Assembly (NCBI GenBank): GCA_963682025.1
Contig: OY821517.1
Location: 98,083,946 to 98,147,945, forward strand
Source: Cordilura impudica
Taxonomy: Eukaryota; Arthropoda; Insecta; Diptera; Scathophagidae
Direction: 5' to 3'
DNA length: 64,000 nt
Shown: positions 11,001-22,400 of the stretch, one piece after another
How positions within the stretch are numbered: position 1 is the first letter of the stretch
Layout: each line of letters opens with the position of its first letter
Position numbers and translations under genes: made by a program
Notes under the pieces: model-generated
The model's input: only the letters and a program-made list of their open reading frames with translations
Told to the model about the DNA's origin: nothing
Database searches by the model: none

Positions 11001-12374
11001 AAAATATGTATATTTTTCACCGGGGGTGAAAAACTCCAATTAAGGGTAAAATTACTAGGCCTATGTAGTAAAACCTCCAAAGAGGTTGGCATTCTCAGGC
11101 CAAAATTTTCTAACCTCTTATATTTTTTCCTTATCTCAATGTTTGTTTGCTTAATTTGTCAACTGACTCAAGAGCCATTGATAACTTCAGATTTCATTCT
11201 TCACCACAATTGTAGCTGAGGCTTATTATGTTAATACCTAGACATATATTAACACTTCTTAATGTAACTAATATAATAAGGTAATTGTATTTTAATTATT
11301 TATATTAATACTTGGACGTATGAGTGATAATTATCATAATTATCAGAAATTATTATTGGAAATTAAATTTTTTCATTTAATAGATAATATTATAAGAGCC
11401 CAAGGATATGCTAATAAATGTTATCAATTCACAAAACACTTTTTAAACGAAATTCATTAAATTTCATTATAAATATATGTTGAACGCACAGAATATATAT
11501 AAATGGCTTTGTTAATAAGTAATTCTAAAGGTGCCTAAATCTATGCTAATCAATTTTAGCCAATTCACAATTCAACACAGGGTTTTTGATATTTATAATA
11601 AACACGCACACAATATGCGTTTGATGTATGTGTCAGTAGCAATTTTAAAGGAACATTACTTCAAAAAAATGTTCCAGATGGTGGAAATATGTAAATTTGG
11701 TGGACAAATAAAAAGTAATACTTTTCAAATGAAGTTTGTTTGGTCAGAATTGGTTATTAACTACAATTTTTAATCGGTCACAAGAAATCGCCTTGCATAT
11801 TAGTATTATAGATACATATTGATATTAATACTTAAACGTATGAGTGATAATTATCATAAATCTATGGTTTTCTATAATAACGGCGTATATCATAAAATCA
11901 AAATGTTCAGGGGAGCCAAAACACGTTATATATATAACAGTCCTGTAGATATGGGCAATAAATACTTTATATAAAATTTTGAGTCAAAAATCTTCAAAGG
12001 AATAGATCCTAGAGAAGGACGAAAAAAACAATATGTAAATTACACTTAAAGTGTGTGCAGATAAAACAACTTATGTCGACAAACGTCGTTTTCTGTTGTT
12101 TTTTGTTTTTTTGTTTTTTTGAGCTTCCTGGTTCTTTAAATTTTAATGCAAATAAAATAAATTTATTTAATTTTTTTCTTTCACCCAACGTTTCGTCAAA
12201 CTGTGTTGACTTCTTCAGGGGTAGATTTATTGGACTAAAAATATATACATATACAACAAAATTTTTCTAACAAAATCGCAAATTACAATGTAATTAAATT
12301 ACTAAAAATTTTTTATTGTGGTACCATTTTAAATTAAATTTAAAAATTAAATTAATTAAATTAATTGAAAAATC
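11001..12374. other. No gene; faint repeats
   Basis: A block at about 11015-11130 (GGGGGTGAAAAACTCC, then AAACCTCCAAAG, then CTAACCTCTTATATTTT) has a diverged counterpart at 25885-25965. The phrase CGTATGAGTGATAATTATCA occurs at 11318 and 11838, and TAGCCAATTCACAATTCAAC at 11558 and again at 59479. These are scraps of older dispersed repeats; I cannot classify them. Confidence 0.4.
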
Positions 12375-13085
12375 GTCAAGTATTAAAAATAATCATAAAA
12401 ATAAATTTTGAGCTACACACTGTGTTATTTTTGTCTTCTTTTGTGTTCATCGACGTTTCACCTTTTTGTTGTATTCGGAGGCTTTCCAGCATTAGTCTCT
12501 TCCTCTCCTTTCTCTCGATGTCTAATATTTTAACGTTTATAAAATCAGCTGTGTGTTTGTTTTGATATAAATGTTGGGCTAGAGCTGTTGTGAGTTTTTC
12601 TTTTTTGACGTCGGCTTCATGTTCACTCATTCTTACTTGCAGCGCTCTTTTAGTTGTGCCTACGTATTTTAAATTGCAGCTTTCTCCATCTCCCGCTTGG
12701 CACGAAACTTCTTATACGACATTGCTCTGCTCCATGAGTTGTTAAAAAGTATTCGTAATGTCAAATTTGATTTGTGAGCAAAATGTGAGAACACACATAG
12801 GGATTATTCTCTTCTTTGTTCTAGAGTTTGTAAGTGCTGGAATGTAGTTGATTGAGATGAATTTTTTGGGGTTCCCATCTGCGATTTTTTCATTGTTATT
12901 TTGGTTTTTAGGAATGTTCGTATTTTTTATTAACGGGTTAATTATATGTGTAGGAAAACTATTTTTCTCTAATGTTTTTCTAATTATGGTAAGATTTTTC
13001 TGATGGAATTTGTCGTCGCTGATACTACTTTGAAAAAGAAAACTACCAATGCAACCACGCATGTAGACATAAGTTGTTGTTGCTT
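12375..13085 (-). pseudogene. Penelope-like element, RT-to-endonuclease linker and GIY-YIG domain
   Basis: The minus-strand reading from 13060 gives FHQKNLTIIRKTLEKNSFP, HIINPLIKN, FISINYIPALTNS and IIPMCVLTF. This is the block between the RT and endonuclease of Penelope-like elements. After a frameshift it continues with YEVSCQAGDGESCNLKYVG and TTKRALQVRMSEHEADVKK, the Cys-containing region and GIY-YIG-like core, and then TTALAQHLYQNKHTADF and IERKERKRLMLESLRIQ (12630-12440). The RT itself is absent. At least one frameshift makes it a relic. Confidence 0.75.
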
Positions 13086-13574
13086 GAAAAATGGATTTTT
13101 TTGTTCGTCAACAAAAAATTAACAACGTATCAAGAATAATAGTGACAAAAAATAACAGAAATAAACACACAAGTTTTTACAAGTGGTTATAAACTGAAAA
13201 CTAATCCAAAATTATTTTGCGTTTTTTTTTTTCATTAATAACAACGTATGTCGTTATTTGTCATTTTCTGAGAAAATAATTTGTCAGCGATCAAACGTAG
13301 GTTGACATACGTCGTTAGTGCTGCAAATTAATTTAATAAACATTCAAGTTACGTCGTTTTAAAGAAAAAACTCAGAAATGGTCAATATTTTTTTTTAAAA
13401 ATTGAACACATGGAAAGAGTGTTAAAAATTTATATATTTGGCATCGTTAACTCAAAACTGACAAAAATGGACATACGCTGTTATTTCAGAAAACCACAGA
13501 AATATCATGTTAATAACTTTTGGACTTATACACACTTTCAAGACTCTCTATCCTGAAATTTCAGAAGTATATGT
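13086..13574. other. No gene recognised
   Basis: AT-rich. The motif ACGTATGTCGTTA and close relatives recur at about 13245, 13295 and 13350, with another at 12071, on either side of the Penelope-like relic. They may belong to that element's untranslated ends. Confidence 0.35.
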
Positions 13575-13804
13575 ATATATATAACACTGAAAATTCCTAT
13601 GAGGAACATAGGACCTCAATAATTGATTTTCATCGATTTCTATCTAATGCTGCTCTTTCGGCTTTACTCCATGTTATGCCAACTCCTTGTAATTTCACAT
13701 GTACTTGGCATCTCCACATTTTTAGTGCGACCTATTCTTCTTGTTCCCTGTGGATTAAAGTCGAGGATTTTCTTGTCATCTAATGGCTTACATATTTATA
13801 GAAT
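13575..13804 (-). pseudogene. C-terminal tail of a non-LTR retrotransposon (part 3 of 3)
   Basis: The minus strand reads PQGTRRIGRTKN, then, in a shifted frame, WRCQVHVKLQGVGITWSKAE and RAALDRNRWKSIIEVLCSS. This G(R/T)xRxGRPK ... W...A..R.RW+S pattern is the extreme C-terminus of APE-type non-LTR elements. It lies exactly where the element at 16606-18620 would continue if the family B insertion at 13805-16605 were removed, though part of the region between the two pieces is missing. Confidence 0.65.
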
Positions 13805-13865
13805 ACTAGCTGTTTTTACCCGGTCTTGCCCGGAATAAAAAGGCCTTTGACTTGAAAAATGGTTC

Positions 13866-15225
13866 ACTATGCTTACCAGGCGCTGAGTACTTAGTTCCCA
13901 ATTAAAAAATTCCCCAATAAAATGAACTTTCTCCCCAAAAATTTGTATGGGCAGTAAATTCATTTTTTATTTCAATTAAAAATTTTTAGATTTTTTAATT
14001 TAGAAGTTTTTTATAAGATGCTGCAGCAAAAAAGCTTCAAAAATAAGCGGCGAAACCGCTTTAAGTTTTTTTTCAGTTTATTTATAAACATCAAATATAA
14101 CGGAATGGTTCGCAAATTAAAGGAATCGGAACTTTTAAAAATTGAATTACTTCATTCAATAAGTGATCATCATTGAGCAGAGACATCAAATTCAAGTTTC
14201 AGAAATGAAAGACTAATGCGACGTTTAATATTGTGTCGCAAGGTTGCTTTCTAAGCAACTGCTTATAGTATATGTGTGGCCTCTTTTGATCAACAGGTAA
14301 TTATTTCACATACGTAAATAAAATTTATCATACGACATTTCACTATGCTGTGTTCCACGATCGAGTTTGGCAGCCACACCCGTGCTGCCGCGCAGTTGTT
14401 GTCAACTTATTTTAATCGCCAAAATATATTTTTCAGATCATTGCAATATTTTAGCTGAGCTGTGTTCCGCGAGCGCGTCGCGTCCGCATCCGTCGCGTCC
14501 GCGTCCGCGTCCGCGCGCCTCGCGCCGCTTCCTCGCAGCTACTACCCGTGCTGCCGCTTAGTTCTCGTTAACTTATTTTGACTCCTAAAACATATTTTTT
14601 TTATAGCATTGCGATATTTTAGCTGAGCTGTGTTCCGAGAGCGCGTCGCGTCCGAGTCCGCGCGCCTCGCGCCGCTTCCTCGCAGCTACTACCCGTGCTG
14701 CCGCTTAGTTCTCGTTAACTTATTTTAATTCCTAAAACATATTTTTTAGAGCATTGCGATATTTTAGCTGAGCTGTGTTCCAAGAGCGCGTCGCGTCCGC
14801 ATCCGTCGCGTCCGAGTCCGCGGTCACGCACCGCGCGCCGCTTCCGCGCGTTTGGCAACCACACCTGTACTGCCGCGCAGCTGTTGCCAACTTATTTTAA
14901 TTGTCAAAATATATTTTTCAGATCATTCCGATATTCAGGCTAAGCTGTATTCCCCGTGCACATAGCTTCCGCGCAATGAAATGATGCTACTGAAAAGAAT
15001 ACTCATTTTAAATGCATTTATTGTAGGACATATATTGAGAACAGTATGCAAACGTTTACTAAAATAAATATTTAACAAAATTCATTAAATAAAAATATGT
15101 AAAAATTTAAGAATGAATTTGGGGAGTAAGTTCAATTTTTATTTCGATTAAAAATGGCGAATTTGTTCATTTCTTGTGGGTACCTTTTTTTTAGGTTTGG
15201 GGAATTTGTTCACCGTGTAGTTATT
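13866..15225 (+). repeat. Family C, copy C2, with GC-rich tandem core
   Basis: The left end CAGGCGCTGAGTACTTAGT is the inverted partner of the right end of C1 (7592-7611). Positions 14200-14990 contain about four copies of a ~150-bp unit made of CTTATTTTAATTCCTAAAAC, GCGATATTTTAGCTGAGCTG, and a CpG-rich GCGCGTCGCGTCCG tract. A short frame near 14106 (MVRKLKESELLKIELL) might be a degraded coding exon. The right boundary lies at about 15225, where family B units resume. Confidence 0.6.
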
Positions 15226-16600
15226 TCCCTGTAAACCAAATTTCAGAGAAATCCGTTGAAAATAAAAATTTGTATAGGGAAGAAATATACCACACAACAA
15301 AATATGAATTTTATATGAAACTTGGGCGTAAAAGTAGGCGTGGTCGGTAAAAATCATATGACGACCTTCCCTGCAATATGTACTCAATTTCGGAGAAAGC
15401 CATTGAAAAATTAAAGTTTGTATAGCAATCAAATAAAGAAACAAATAAAAGGATAAAATAAGTTTTATATACATAGAAGTTGGCGCAAAGTAGGCGTGGC
15501 CTGTAAGAAGCATATGGTGACCTTCCCTACAGTATAGGGATCGTGTGACCAAATTTTAGACATCCCTTGAAAAATAAAAATTTCTATAGTGCACAAATAT
15601 ACCAAAAAACAGAAAATTAATTTTGTATAAAAAGTGGGCGTAGAAGTAGGCGTGGCCGGCAAGAATCATATGGCGACCTCTCTGGAGTACAGAGATCGTG
15701 TGTAGCAAATTTCAGAGAAATCCGTTTAAAAAAAAAATTGTGTAGAGAACAAATGTACGAAAAAACACAATATGAATTGTATACAAAAAGTGGGCGTAAC
15801 AGTAGGCGTGACCGGTACGAAGAATATGTCGACCTTCCCTGGAGCAGAGAGATCGTGTGTACCCAATTTCAGAGAAATCCGTTGAAAAATAAAAATTTGT
15901 ATAGCGAACAAATATACCAAAATACAGAAAATGAATTGTATATAAAAAGTGGGCGTAAAAGTAGGCGTGGTCGATAAAAAGTATATGGTGACCTTAGCTG
16001 GAGTACAGGGATCGTGTTTACCGAATTTCAGAGAAATCTGTTAACAAATAAAAATGTCTATAGTGCACAAATATACCAAAAAACAGAAAATTAATTTTGT
16101 ATAAAAAGTAGGGGTAGAAGTAGGCGTGGCCGGCAAGAATCATATGGCGACCTCTCTGGAGCACAGAGATCGTGTGTACCAAATTTCAGAGAAATGCGTT
16201 GAAAAATAAAAATTTGTATAGCGAACAAATATACCAAAATACAGAAAATGAATTGTATATAAAAAGGGGGCGTAAAAGTAGGCGTTGTCGATAAAAAGTA
16301 TATGGTGACCTTAGGTGGAGTACAGGGATAGTGTGTACCGAATTTCAGAGAAATCTGTTAACAAATAAAAATTTGTGTAGTGAACAAATATGAATAAAAC
16401 AGAAAATGAATTTTACATAAAAAGTGGGCGTGAAAGTAGGCGTGGCCGGTAAAAAGTATATGGCGACCTTTCCTGGGGTATACAGATCGCGTGTACAAAA
16501 TTTCAGGGAAATCGGTTGAAAAATAAAAATTTGTATAGCGGTCAAACAAACAAACAAACAAATAAACAAACAAACAAACAGAAAATGAATTTTATATATA
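15226..16600 (+). repeat. Tandem array of ~157-bp units (about nine)
   Basis: Each unit contains AAAAAGTGGGCG, GTAGGCGTGGCC, CATATGGCGACCT, ATCGTGTGTACC, TTTCAGAGAAATCCGTTGAA and CAAATATACCAAAA in that order. Landmarks fall at about 15240, 15390, 15550, 15710, 15870, 16025, 16182, 16340 and 16500. The array ends in a CAAACAAACAAA run (16543-16580). Confidence 0.85.
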
Positions 16601-16605
16601 TAGAT

Positions 16606-17020
16606 TTTGAGAATTCGGCGAAGGCACTTGTTTACAAAGGACATATAAGTTAGTGATGTTCCAGGTCTCCGAGCCATAAAACAGTTCTGCTGTTAAAAAC
16701 TTCGATTTTTGTAGATAGCGCGATGTTCCCTGATCACCAGAGCTTATTGAGGATTACAAATGCTTCTTTAGCCTTAGTCAGTCTGAAACAAATGCCAGAT
16801 ATCGATATGATGCTGCCTTTGTTGCCTTGGTAGTGAGAATCGGCGCTTATTAGTGACATGAAATGTCACTCACTTCGTTTACGCTTTAACTGTGATGCTA
16901 TAAGAATTTGTTGCATAGCATGCTGGTTATGGGATAGTAGGCAAATGGCGCCTGCATAGTCTATGTCGGTAAACCTTCCAATCAAGCCCATAGTAGTTCC
17001 ATGTGTGGAATTCACAGACT
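16606..17020 (-). pseudogene. Non-LTR reverse transcriptase, C-terminal half (part 2 of 3)
   Basis: On the minus strand, in shifting frames: GLIGRFTDIDYAGAICLLSH, where YAGA replaces the catalytic YADD; SIISISG; RLTKAKEAFVILNKLW; ALSTKIEVFNSRTVL; and FVNKCLRRILKI at the left edge. This is the order after RT motif 5 in APE-type non-LTR elements. The lost aspartates and several frameshifts show it is dead. Confidence 0.7.
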
Positions 17021-17559
17021 GTCTCACACCCGTTTTGATATTGTTGTTCTCACTAACTTTGCACGACTTATTTCATTTCTCGCACTCAATGCGAGCATCC
17101 TCAATTATATGTTCCAGAATGCATACTCTATTTTGCAACGCTCTTTTGTTGTTTAAGTCTGGAGACTATGGAATAATATACAGCCTTACGATGAACGAAA
17201 CATTTCGTTAAGCATATATAATTTTCAAAAATTATTTATGGATCACATTTAATTTCTTTCTCTTTGTTGTCTACTATCGACCTTTGTGCTGTTGTTGAGT
17301 ATTTTATTATTAATATATTGCGAATTTACATATTCGTGCGATAGTGGAAGTTGATAGCTGTGATTTATTAGTTTTTATTTTTTATTATTGTATATTAATT
17401 TTAACATATTCATATTCAAAAATATTAACATAATCTGAGATGTAATTTTTTAGGCCAACATGATTTTGATTACAAATTAATTTTAATGAAATAAATAAAT
17501 AAATAAATAAATAAATAACTTGACCTCCGTGTAACACAGAGCAAGATGCTTAGTAATAT
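17021..17559. other. Spacer inside the non-LTR relic, with an (AAAT)n run
   Basis: No matching protein sequence is seen where the RT core should be. An (AATA)n run at 17487-17518 looks like the tail of a small insertion or a microsatellite. The RT catalytic core is therefore missing or replaced here. Confidence 0.45.
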
Positions 17560-18620
17560 AGAAAATTTTAATAATTTTGCAAGGAAATCATTTACACTTC
17601 ATCGCTTTCCATAAGGCAAAGTGAGGAACAGAATAAAATTGTAAGGTAACCTTTCGTTGAAACATTGATTACTAATCCTTCCTTAAGAGTTCTTGGAAAG
17701 GTTCCGATTACCAAAAGTGTTCTCCTAATGGTGAAATTAAGTTTGCCGAAAGCGATTTACCAGTTTTAAACAGTTCTACGGGAATATTATCGGGGCCTAC
17801 AGCTTCGTGATCTTTGAGCGCTGATATTACTTTTATGATTTCCTGAACGCTTGAAAATATTTTGCTAATATATTCTTTTTAGATGTTGTGAGTGTGCTGA
17901 CAAATTACAATTGGCTCTTCTTTTCAAAATATTTTTCTAGTGATCTACCCAAACTCGTAGCTGACTTAAAGTCACCATTTGCATTATACAATGGCCTCAT
18001 ATTAGAGTGATTATGACCGGCGAGTAATTTTGTGACCATATACATATTTTTCGGCCTGTTAGACTCGTTGGTCTTTTGCGCCTCTGTACCTATGTGTTCT
18101 CTCCACTTCACTTTGTGATTTTTGGCACTTCGTTTCGCCTTGTATTTAGCGATATTATATGGATTTTGAAGGTCTAGTTTATCTTGTCGAGTTCTGGCGT
18201 TGTTCATGGATGTCTTGACATCCCTTCTATCTTTAATACAATCCCATGGTTTGATGGTTTTAATTGGATTACCAAGGCAATATTTTGCGTACTCCTACTA
18301 TAAGATGATGAGCGCTGCCAATATCGGCTCCTCTTCTATTTCGTACATCGAGCAATAAACAATTTGATTTTCTGTAACTTTGTCGTACTTATGTATGTCG
18401 AAATAGGGCGCGCACGTTTCACAGAAGAGTTAACCATATGCAATCATTCGACCAATACATTGCCTGCCAATTACAGCCTTCCTAATAAGATTGTCACGTC
18501 AGATCTGTGCATTGAGGTCACCCATAAAAATTTTGATGTTATCTTCATTAATTGAGGTCATTAAAGTTTTAGCCTGCTGTAGATCTCGTCCTTAATCTGC
18601 ATATAAGTCAGATTTCTCGC
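17560..18620 (-). pseudogene. Non-LTR retrotransposon endonuclease and start of RT (part 1 of 3)
   Basis: Reading from 18580 on the minus strand: LQQAKTLMTSINEDNIKIF and MGDLNAQI, the GDxN box of an APE-type endonuclease. Next comes IRKAVIGRQCIGRMIAYG, then NQIVYCSMYEIE, then a linker with KHRSAKNHK-like basic residues (18207-17905), and then VISALKDHEAVGPDNIPVEL (about 17860-17780), the block that begins the RT domain. Stops separate these pieces. The set resembles RTE/CR1-like elements in insects; the clade is not resolved. Confidence 0.7.
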
Positions 18621-18901
18621 ATTTGTTTTTAATTCATTACAATAATATTGTCGCCATGAGGTTGCCATTCCATGAGATATTTGTTTTACTTCTATAGATA
18701 TAAGAAACCCGACGCAACTACATCTTGGCTCATCTGCGGGTTTTCCTGATGTACTTTTTTGAGAGTATAAAAGGTGTATATAAAGAAGCCAACATCGATT
18801 AAAGGAAGTGAAAAGCAAGTAAAGGTGTTAAATTGGGCTGCGTCCACCCTTACACCTGTGTCTTAAACTTTTTTTTTTTTTAAATAAATTGTTCAGAATA
18901 A

Positions 18902-19060
18902 TTTTTTTTTTTTAAGCCTAGTTCCGCGAAGCCGATGGCTTCTCTGCAGATTTTGGCAAGTTTTTTTTTTGTGCTGCGACACACCAAAGCCTCTGGTGGG
19001 AATCGAACCCACGACCCCCGCATGATAGGCGAGCACGCTACCTACTCACCTACCGGGGCG
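18902..19060 (-). mobile_element. tRNA-derived SINE with A-tail
   Basis: On the minus strand the first ~72 bases look like a tRNA. There is an A-box-like TAGGTGAGTAGG, an anticodon-type hairpin (CTCGC loop GCGGG) and a perfect B box GGTTCGATTCC (18999-19009). The acceptor arms do not pair and there is no 3' discriminator/CCA context, so it is not a functional tRNA. The head is followed by ~75 bp of unrelated body and ends in an A12 tail (T run at 18902-18913). RNA polymerase III transcription is inferred from the boxes. No target duplication is clear. Confidence 0.7.
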
Positions 19061-19256
19061 CCTCAATACTATAACCACTGTTGGGCTGCAGAGCTGCCGA
19101 TCCTCAACATTCATATTCTAATAATACCATTTAAATTTTATTGTTTTTATTTTTAGACCAGAATTTATTATTTCCGTTTATTGTTATACAATTATAGTTT
19201 TTTATGTAAAAATTGATTTCTATCTGAAAAAATGCACTGTTTATAAAGTTTCTACT

Positions 19257-20145
19257 GATGTGAGTAACTATCAAAAATTTTTGACCTATATCCATCTTTT
19301 ATTATACCGAATGACTAAAAATAACTTTCTGACGCGATTTAGCGATATCAGTCTATCCGTTCGTCCGTCCATGTAAACCTTGTAATCAAACTACATGTCG
19401 CAAATGAATATATATCGTTAAAATTTTATATATAAACCTCTGCAATAGATGGGATGAAAGCTATTGATATTGTTAAAAATCTGTGCATGTTCAGACCTAG
19501 TTCACATACAATGACTTGGTTTGTGTGTGTTTGTTACACCCATTAATCAATAGACCAAAAATAAACCCTGTATGACGATTCTTAGTAATAGCCCCCATAT
19601 AAAGCTGATTTCCTACATATACCTTTAAATCTATCTATCTGCGTGACTATTTTAATATTAATCTATGGTCACAGCAATTCTATCGACCACGTTTCAGATT
19701 GATTGGATGAGGGGAAATAGGGTTTGAATCACTCTGTGACTAGGCGTGACTATCTTTAAGTTAATATTTGGTGACAACAAGTCTGTGGACCAAGTTTCAG
19801 ATTGTTTAGATGAGGGGAAGTGAAGTTTTAATCTCTCCGTGTCTGTGTGTGATTATGCGTGAGTGTGCCTGACTATGTTGAAATTAATCTATACTCACAA
19901 CAAGACTATGGGCCAAGTTTAAAATCAAAAATGTTGCACAGATTTTTTTCAACCTCGACCTAGTCCCCACATAAATATAGTTTTCGATATGAATTTTTTT
20001 TATCTGCAGGCAAAAAAAATAATAAATAAAGAACAATGACACTTATTTTCTGTATCCAATTAATTGGTAAATTCCTTTCTCTAAGCTTATGCTATAGGAT
20101 GTCATATAGTCGGTCTAGAACGACTGTAATTTTCTTACATGCTTA
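19257..20145 (-). repeat. Family A, copy A5 (strongly diverged)
   Basis: The minus-strand family A layout is recognisable (CAAAAATTTTTGACCTATA at the left, GTCGGTCTAGAACGAC at about 20111-20126), but it carries many substitutions and an embedded block of family D units (19665-19935). Confidence 0.7.
19665..19935 (+). repeat. Family D units (about two)
   Basis: Units of the form CAAGTTTCAGATTG, GATGAGGGGAA, TTTTAATC, TCTCCGTGTCTGTG and GCGTGACTAT, the same as in the longer array at 57270-57745. Confidence 0.7.
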
Positions 20146-22014
20146 TTTTATAAACGGCCAATTTATACATTTAAGGGCTAAAAACTTTATATTGTAAAAT
20201 TTAACTCAGCAAATTACTTTATAATGATTCAACGCATAGAATTTTATTTTAGACAAAAGCAACAACAACAAGTTAAAGCTTTTTCATTTTTTAAATTTAT
20301 GAAAAAAAAAAAAAAAATAAAACAAAAGTATATTTCGGAAGACTTGTTTATTGGTTTCATTAAAAAAAAAAAACAAAGAGAGGGAGATCCACATGATTTT
20401 ATGCGGCATTTTTTATCAAAGCCATACAATATTAAAAGTTGTTGTGGCCCATGGTATAAAAATAGACTTTAAAACTAAATACATGTCTACCTCTGTAATA
20501 TGACAAAAAAAGTGTGTAGGTATGTGCGTGTATAATGCCCAGAAATTCTAAACACATACTCGTACACCTTTTTATCGTACATTTTTATAACATTGTTCTG
20601 TTGTCATTGTTCTGTGTTGATGCTGTTGTTTGGTGTATTCTCTTTATGTTTAAATGTGTGTGCTTGAAAAAGGCGCAAAAAATATACGTATTTTTGTTAT
20701 TGTCATTTTTCTTTTATTTTATCTATCTTTATTTATTTTAACTACCTCCTCTAACTGTCCTTCTTTTAGCATTTGTGTATCTCCTGGGCTTTAAAGTTGT
20801 TTGTTATTTGCTATCTACCTTCAGGCTAGTTTGTTTATTCTTGTTTCTATTTTTCTCAAAACTGTGATACTTTGTTTTGTTTTTGATTTTTAACTTCTTT
20901 TTTAATTTATTTTCGTTCTAGAGTTATATCTTTTTGGTTTATCCACTTGGTTTTTTATCATTTAGTTCTTCTTGACTCCAAACATTGCGAAGAGCATGTT
21001 TTGGTTCTGTTTTCAACCTTTTGTCTCACGTGTAAGATTTTGAGCACATTTTTTTAATGGTGAATTCCAAGATTTTTTGTGACAATTGGAATTTCTTTTG
21101 CCATTTTAAAATCGCACTGAATAGTTATCCTATTGTTGTGGTCCTTTTAAATTTTTTAAATTTTCCCATGTCTGTGTTATGTTGGTAAACTTTTCAGATC
21201 CGGTGAAGTTGTCAAAGAAAAACTATTTGTAACTCTCCCTTTTTTTTCGCAAAAGGGAAAGTATTTTAGCTATTATAAGTGTTGCGTTTAACTTAATATG
21301 AAAAGGTTTGACGAAAACAATCAGACCTTAAAAGAATACAAAAAATACTACACAACAAATCAATCAGGTAAACAAATCAATCAAGGAGTGACAAATCCTA
21401 GGTAATCTAACAACCTTAATGAATCAATATTACTAAAAAAATGGAATTTAATGCCATAAATAAAATGTAAGCCATACAAATTAAATTAAATGTGGATGTA
21501 AGAGGTAACATTCAAATAAATATAAAATCACACTTAAGCTTGTTCTGGATAAAAACATTTTTCTTTTTATTTATTTTATTTTAAATGCCATGTGTAGGAG
21601 CCAGTTGCTGAATAAGTAAGAGTGCTAATGCTGCATTGTCAAACAAGCTGCTATTTTTTTTATTAATTCAAAGATTTTTATTTAAAACAAGTTTCCACGG
21701 GATAGAAGGTATTTTGTTATTAAATATTAAAATATCAATTAACATTTAATAAGATTTATATTGTTCAAACATCCGTATTTCACCTCATGACTCCATTACA
21801 TACAAAAACTGACTTTTCACAAATTTCCATAACAGTTGTTTTCGACTCGATCAAAGCTGCAAAACTTTGTTCTATTTGCGACATGGATACATCGACAGCC
21901 GGACATTGTTAAATCGACTGAGGAAGTGATTTTGGCTTAGATATAATACCCCTGACAACAGACTATTAAAAATGTATTTAAAGTAAAAATTACTAAAACA
22001 TTTTGTTTGTAGAC
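20146..22014. other. No gene recognised
   Basis: Low-complexity AT-rich sequence. A lysine-rich frame at 20224-20472 and its antisense partner come from poly-A/poly-T runs. Near 21890-21950 there is a trace of a family A 3' end (GACATTGTTAAATCGACTGA). Confidence 0.4.
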
Positions 22015-22170
22015 TTGTAATCCCCGTTGTGCTTCGCAATGATAAATATCATATCATATTGAGTTAAATAAAGTTTCAAGACTCTCGCTCTTATAGAACT
22101 TCACATGAAAAAAAAAACACTTTGTATGCGAGGTACCGGCGTAATTTTCAGGCCTACATTCCTATAAACT
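22015..22170 (-). mobile_element. Helitron 3'-end relic
   Basis: GTAATCCCCGTTGTGCTTCG resembles, in the same orientation, the GTAACCCGGTGTGCTTCGCT terminus of the Helitron at 30875-32516, and a unit-like block with TTCAAGACTCTCGCTCTTAT follows. Only the terminal ~150 bp is recognisable. Confidence 0.45.
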
Positions 22171-22238
22171 AGATGCTACGGTCAAGCTCGATTACTCCAG
22201 CTATCAATGGAATAAATTTCTACAGACTATAATAAAAC

Positions 22239-22400
22239 AAGTAGGAAAATTAAAGTCGATCGGTCTAGACATAAGCCTGCATATTTGAAAAGTTCGGATG
22301 CTATATTTTTATGGCGATTGGCCCGATCCCAAAGATATTTGTTAAAGTCATTAATTTTTTTGCAATAATAAATAAACTTGAGAAAAATCTGTGGAATATG
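22239..22400 (+). repeat. Family A, copy A6 (5' fragment)
   Basis: Begins ACAAGTAGGAAAATTAAAGT with a decayed palindrome (GATCGGTCTAGAC), then jumps to the ATGGCGATTGGCCCGATCCC region and AAACTTGAGAAAAATCTGTG. Only the 5' quarter remains. Confidence 0.7.

Larger units (their letters stand above)
13805..16605 (+). repeat. Family B repeat (2.8 kb), containing a family C insertion and a tandem array
   Basis: Begins TACTAGCTGTTTTTACCCGG and ends near GAATTTTATATATATAGA. Both edges abut pieces of the minus-strand non-LTR relic: the reading FVNKCLRRILKI stops at the right edge and the C-terminal tail resumes at the left. The interior holds family C (13866-15225) and an array of ~157-bp units (15226-16600). 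No protein is encoded. A possible ATAGA at both flanks is too AT-rich to be convincing as a target duplication. Confidence 0.65.

Noticed and set aside
15148..15977. Several frames with CREGRHMIFTDHAYF-type repeats
   Set aside because: Repeated because the underlying 157-bp units are tandem; periodic frames, not a protein.
18989..19060. tRNA gene on the minus strand
   Set aside because: A and B boxes are present but the acceptor arms do not pair and the body continues into a SINE with an A-tail.
20224..20472. Lysine-rich 82-codon frame
   Set aside because: Produced by A runs; antisense frame of equal length from the same runs; no motif.
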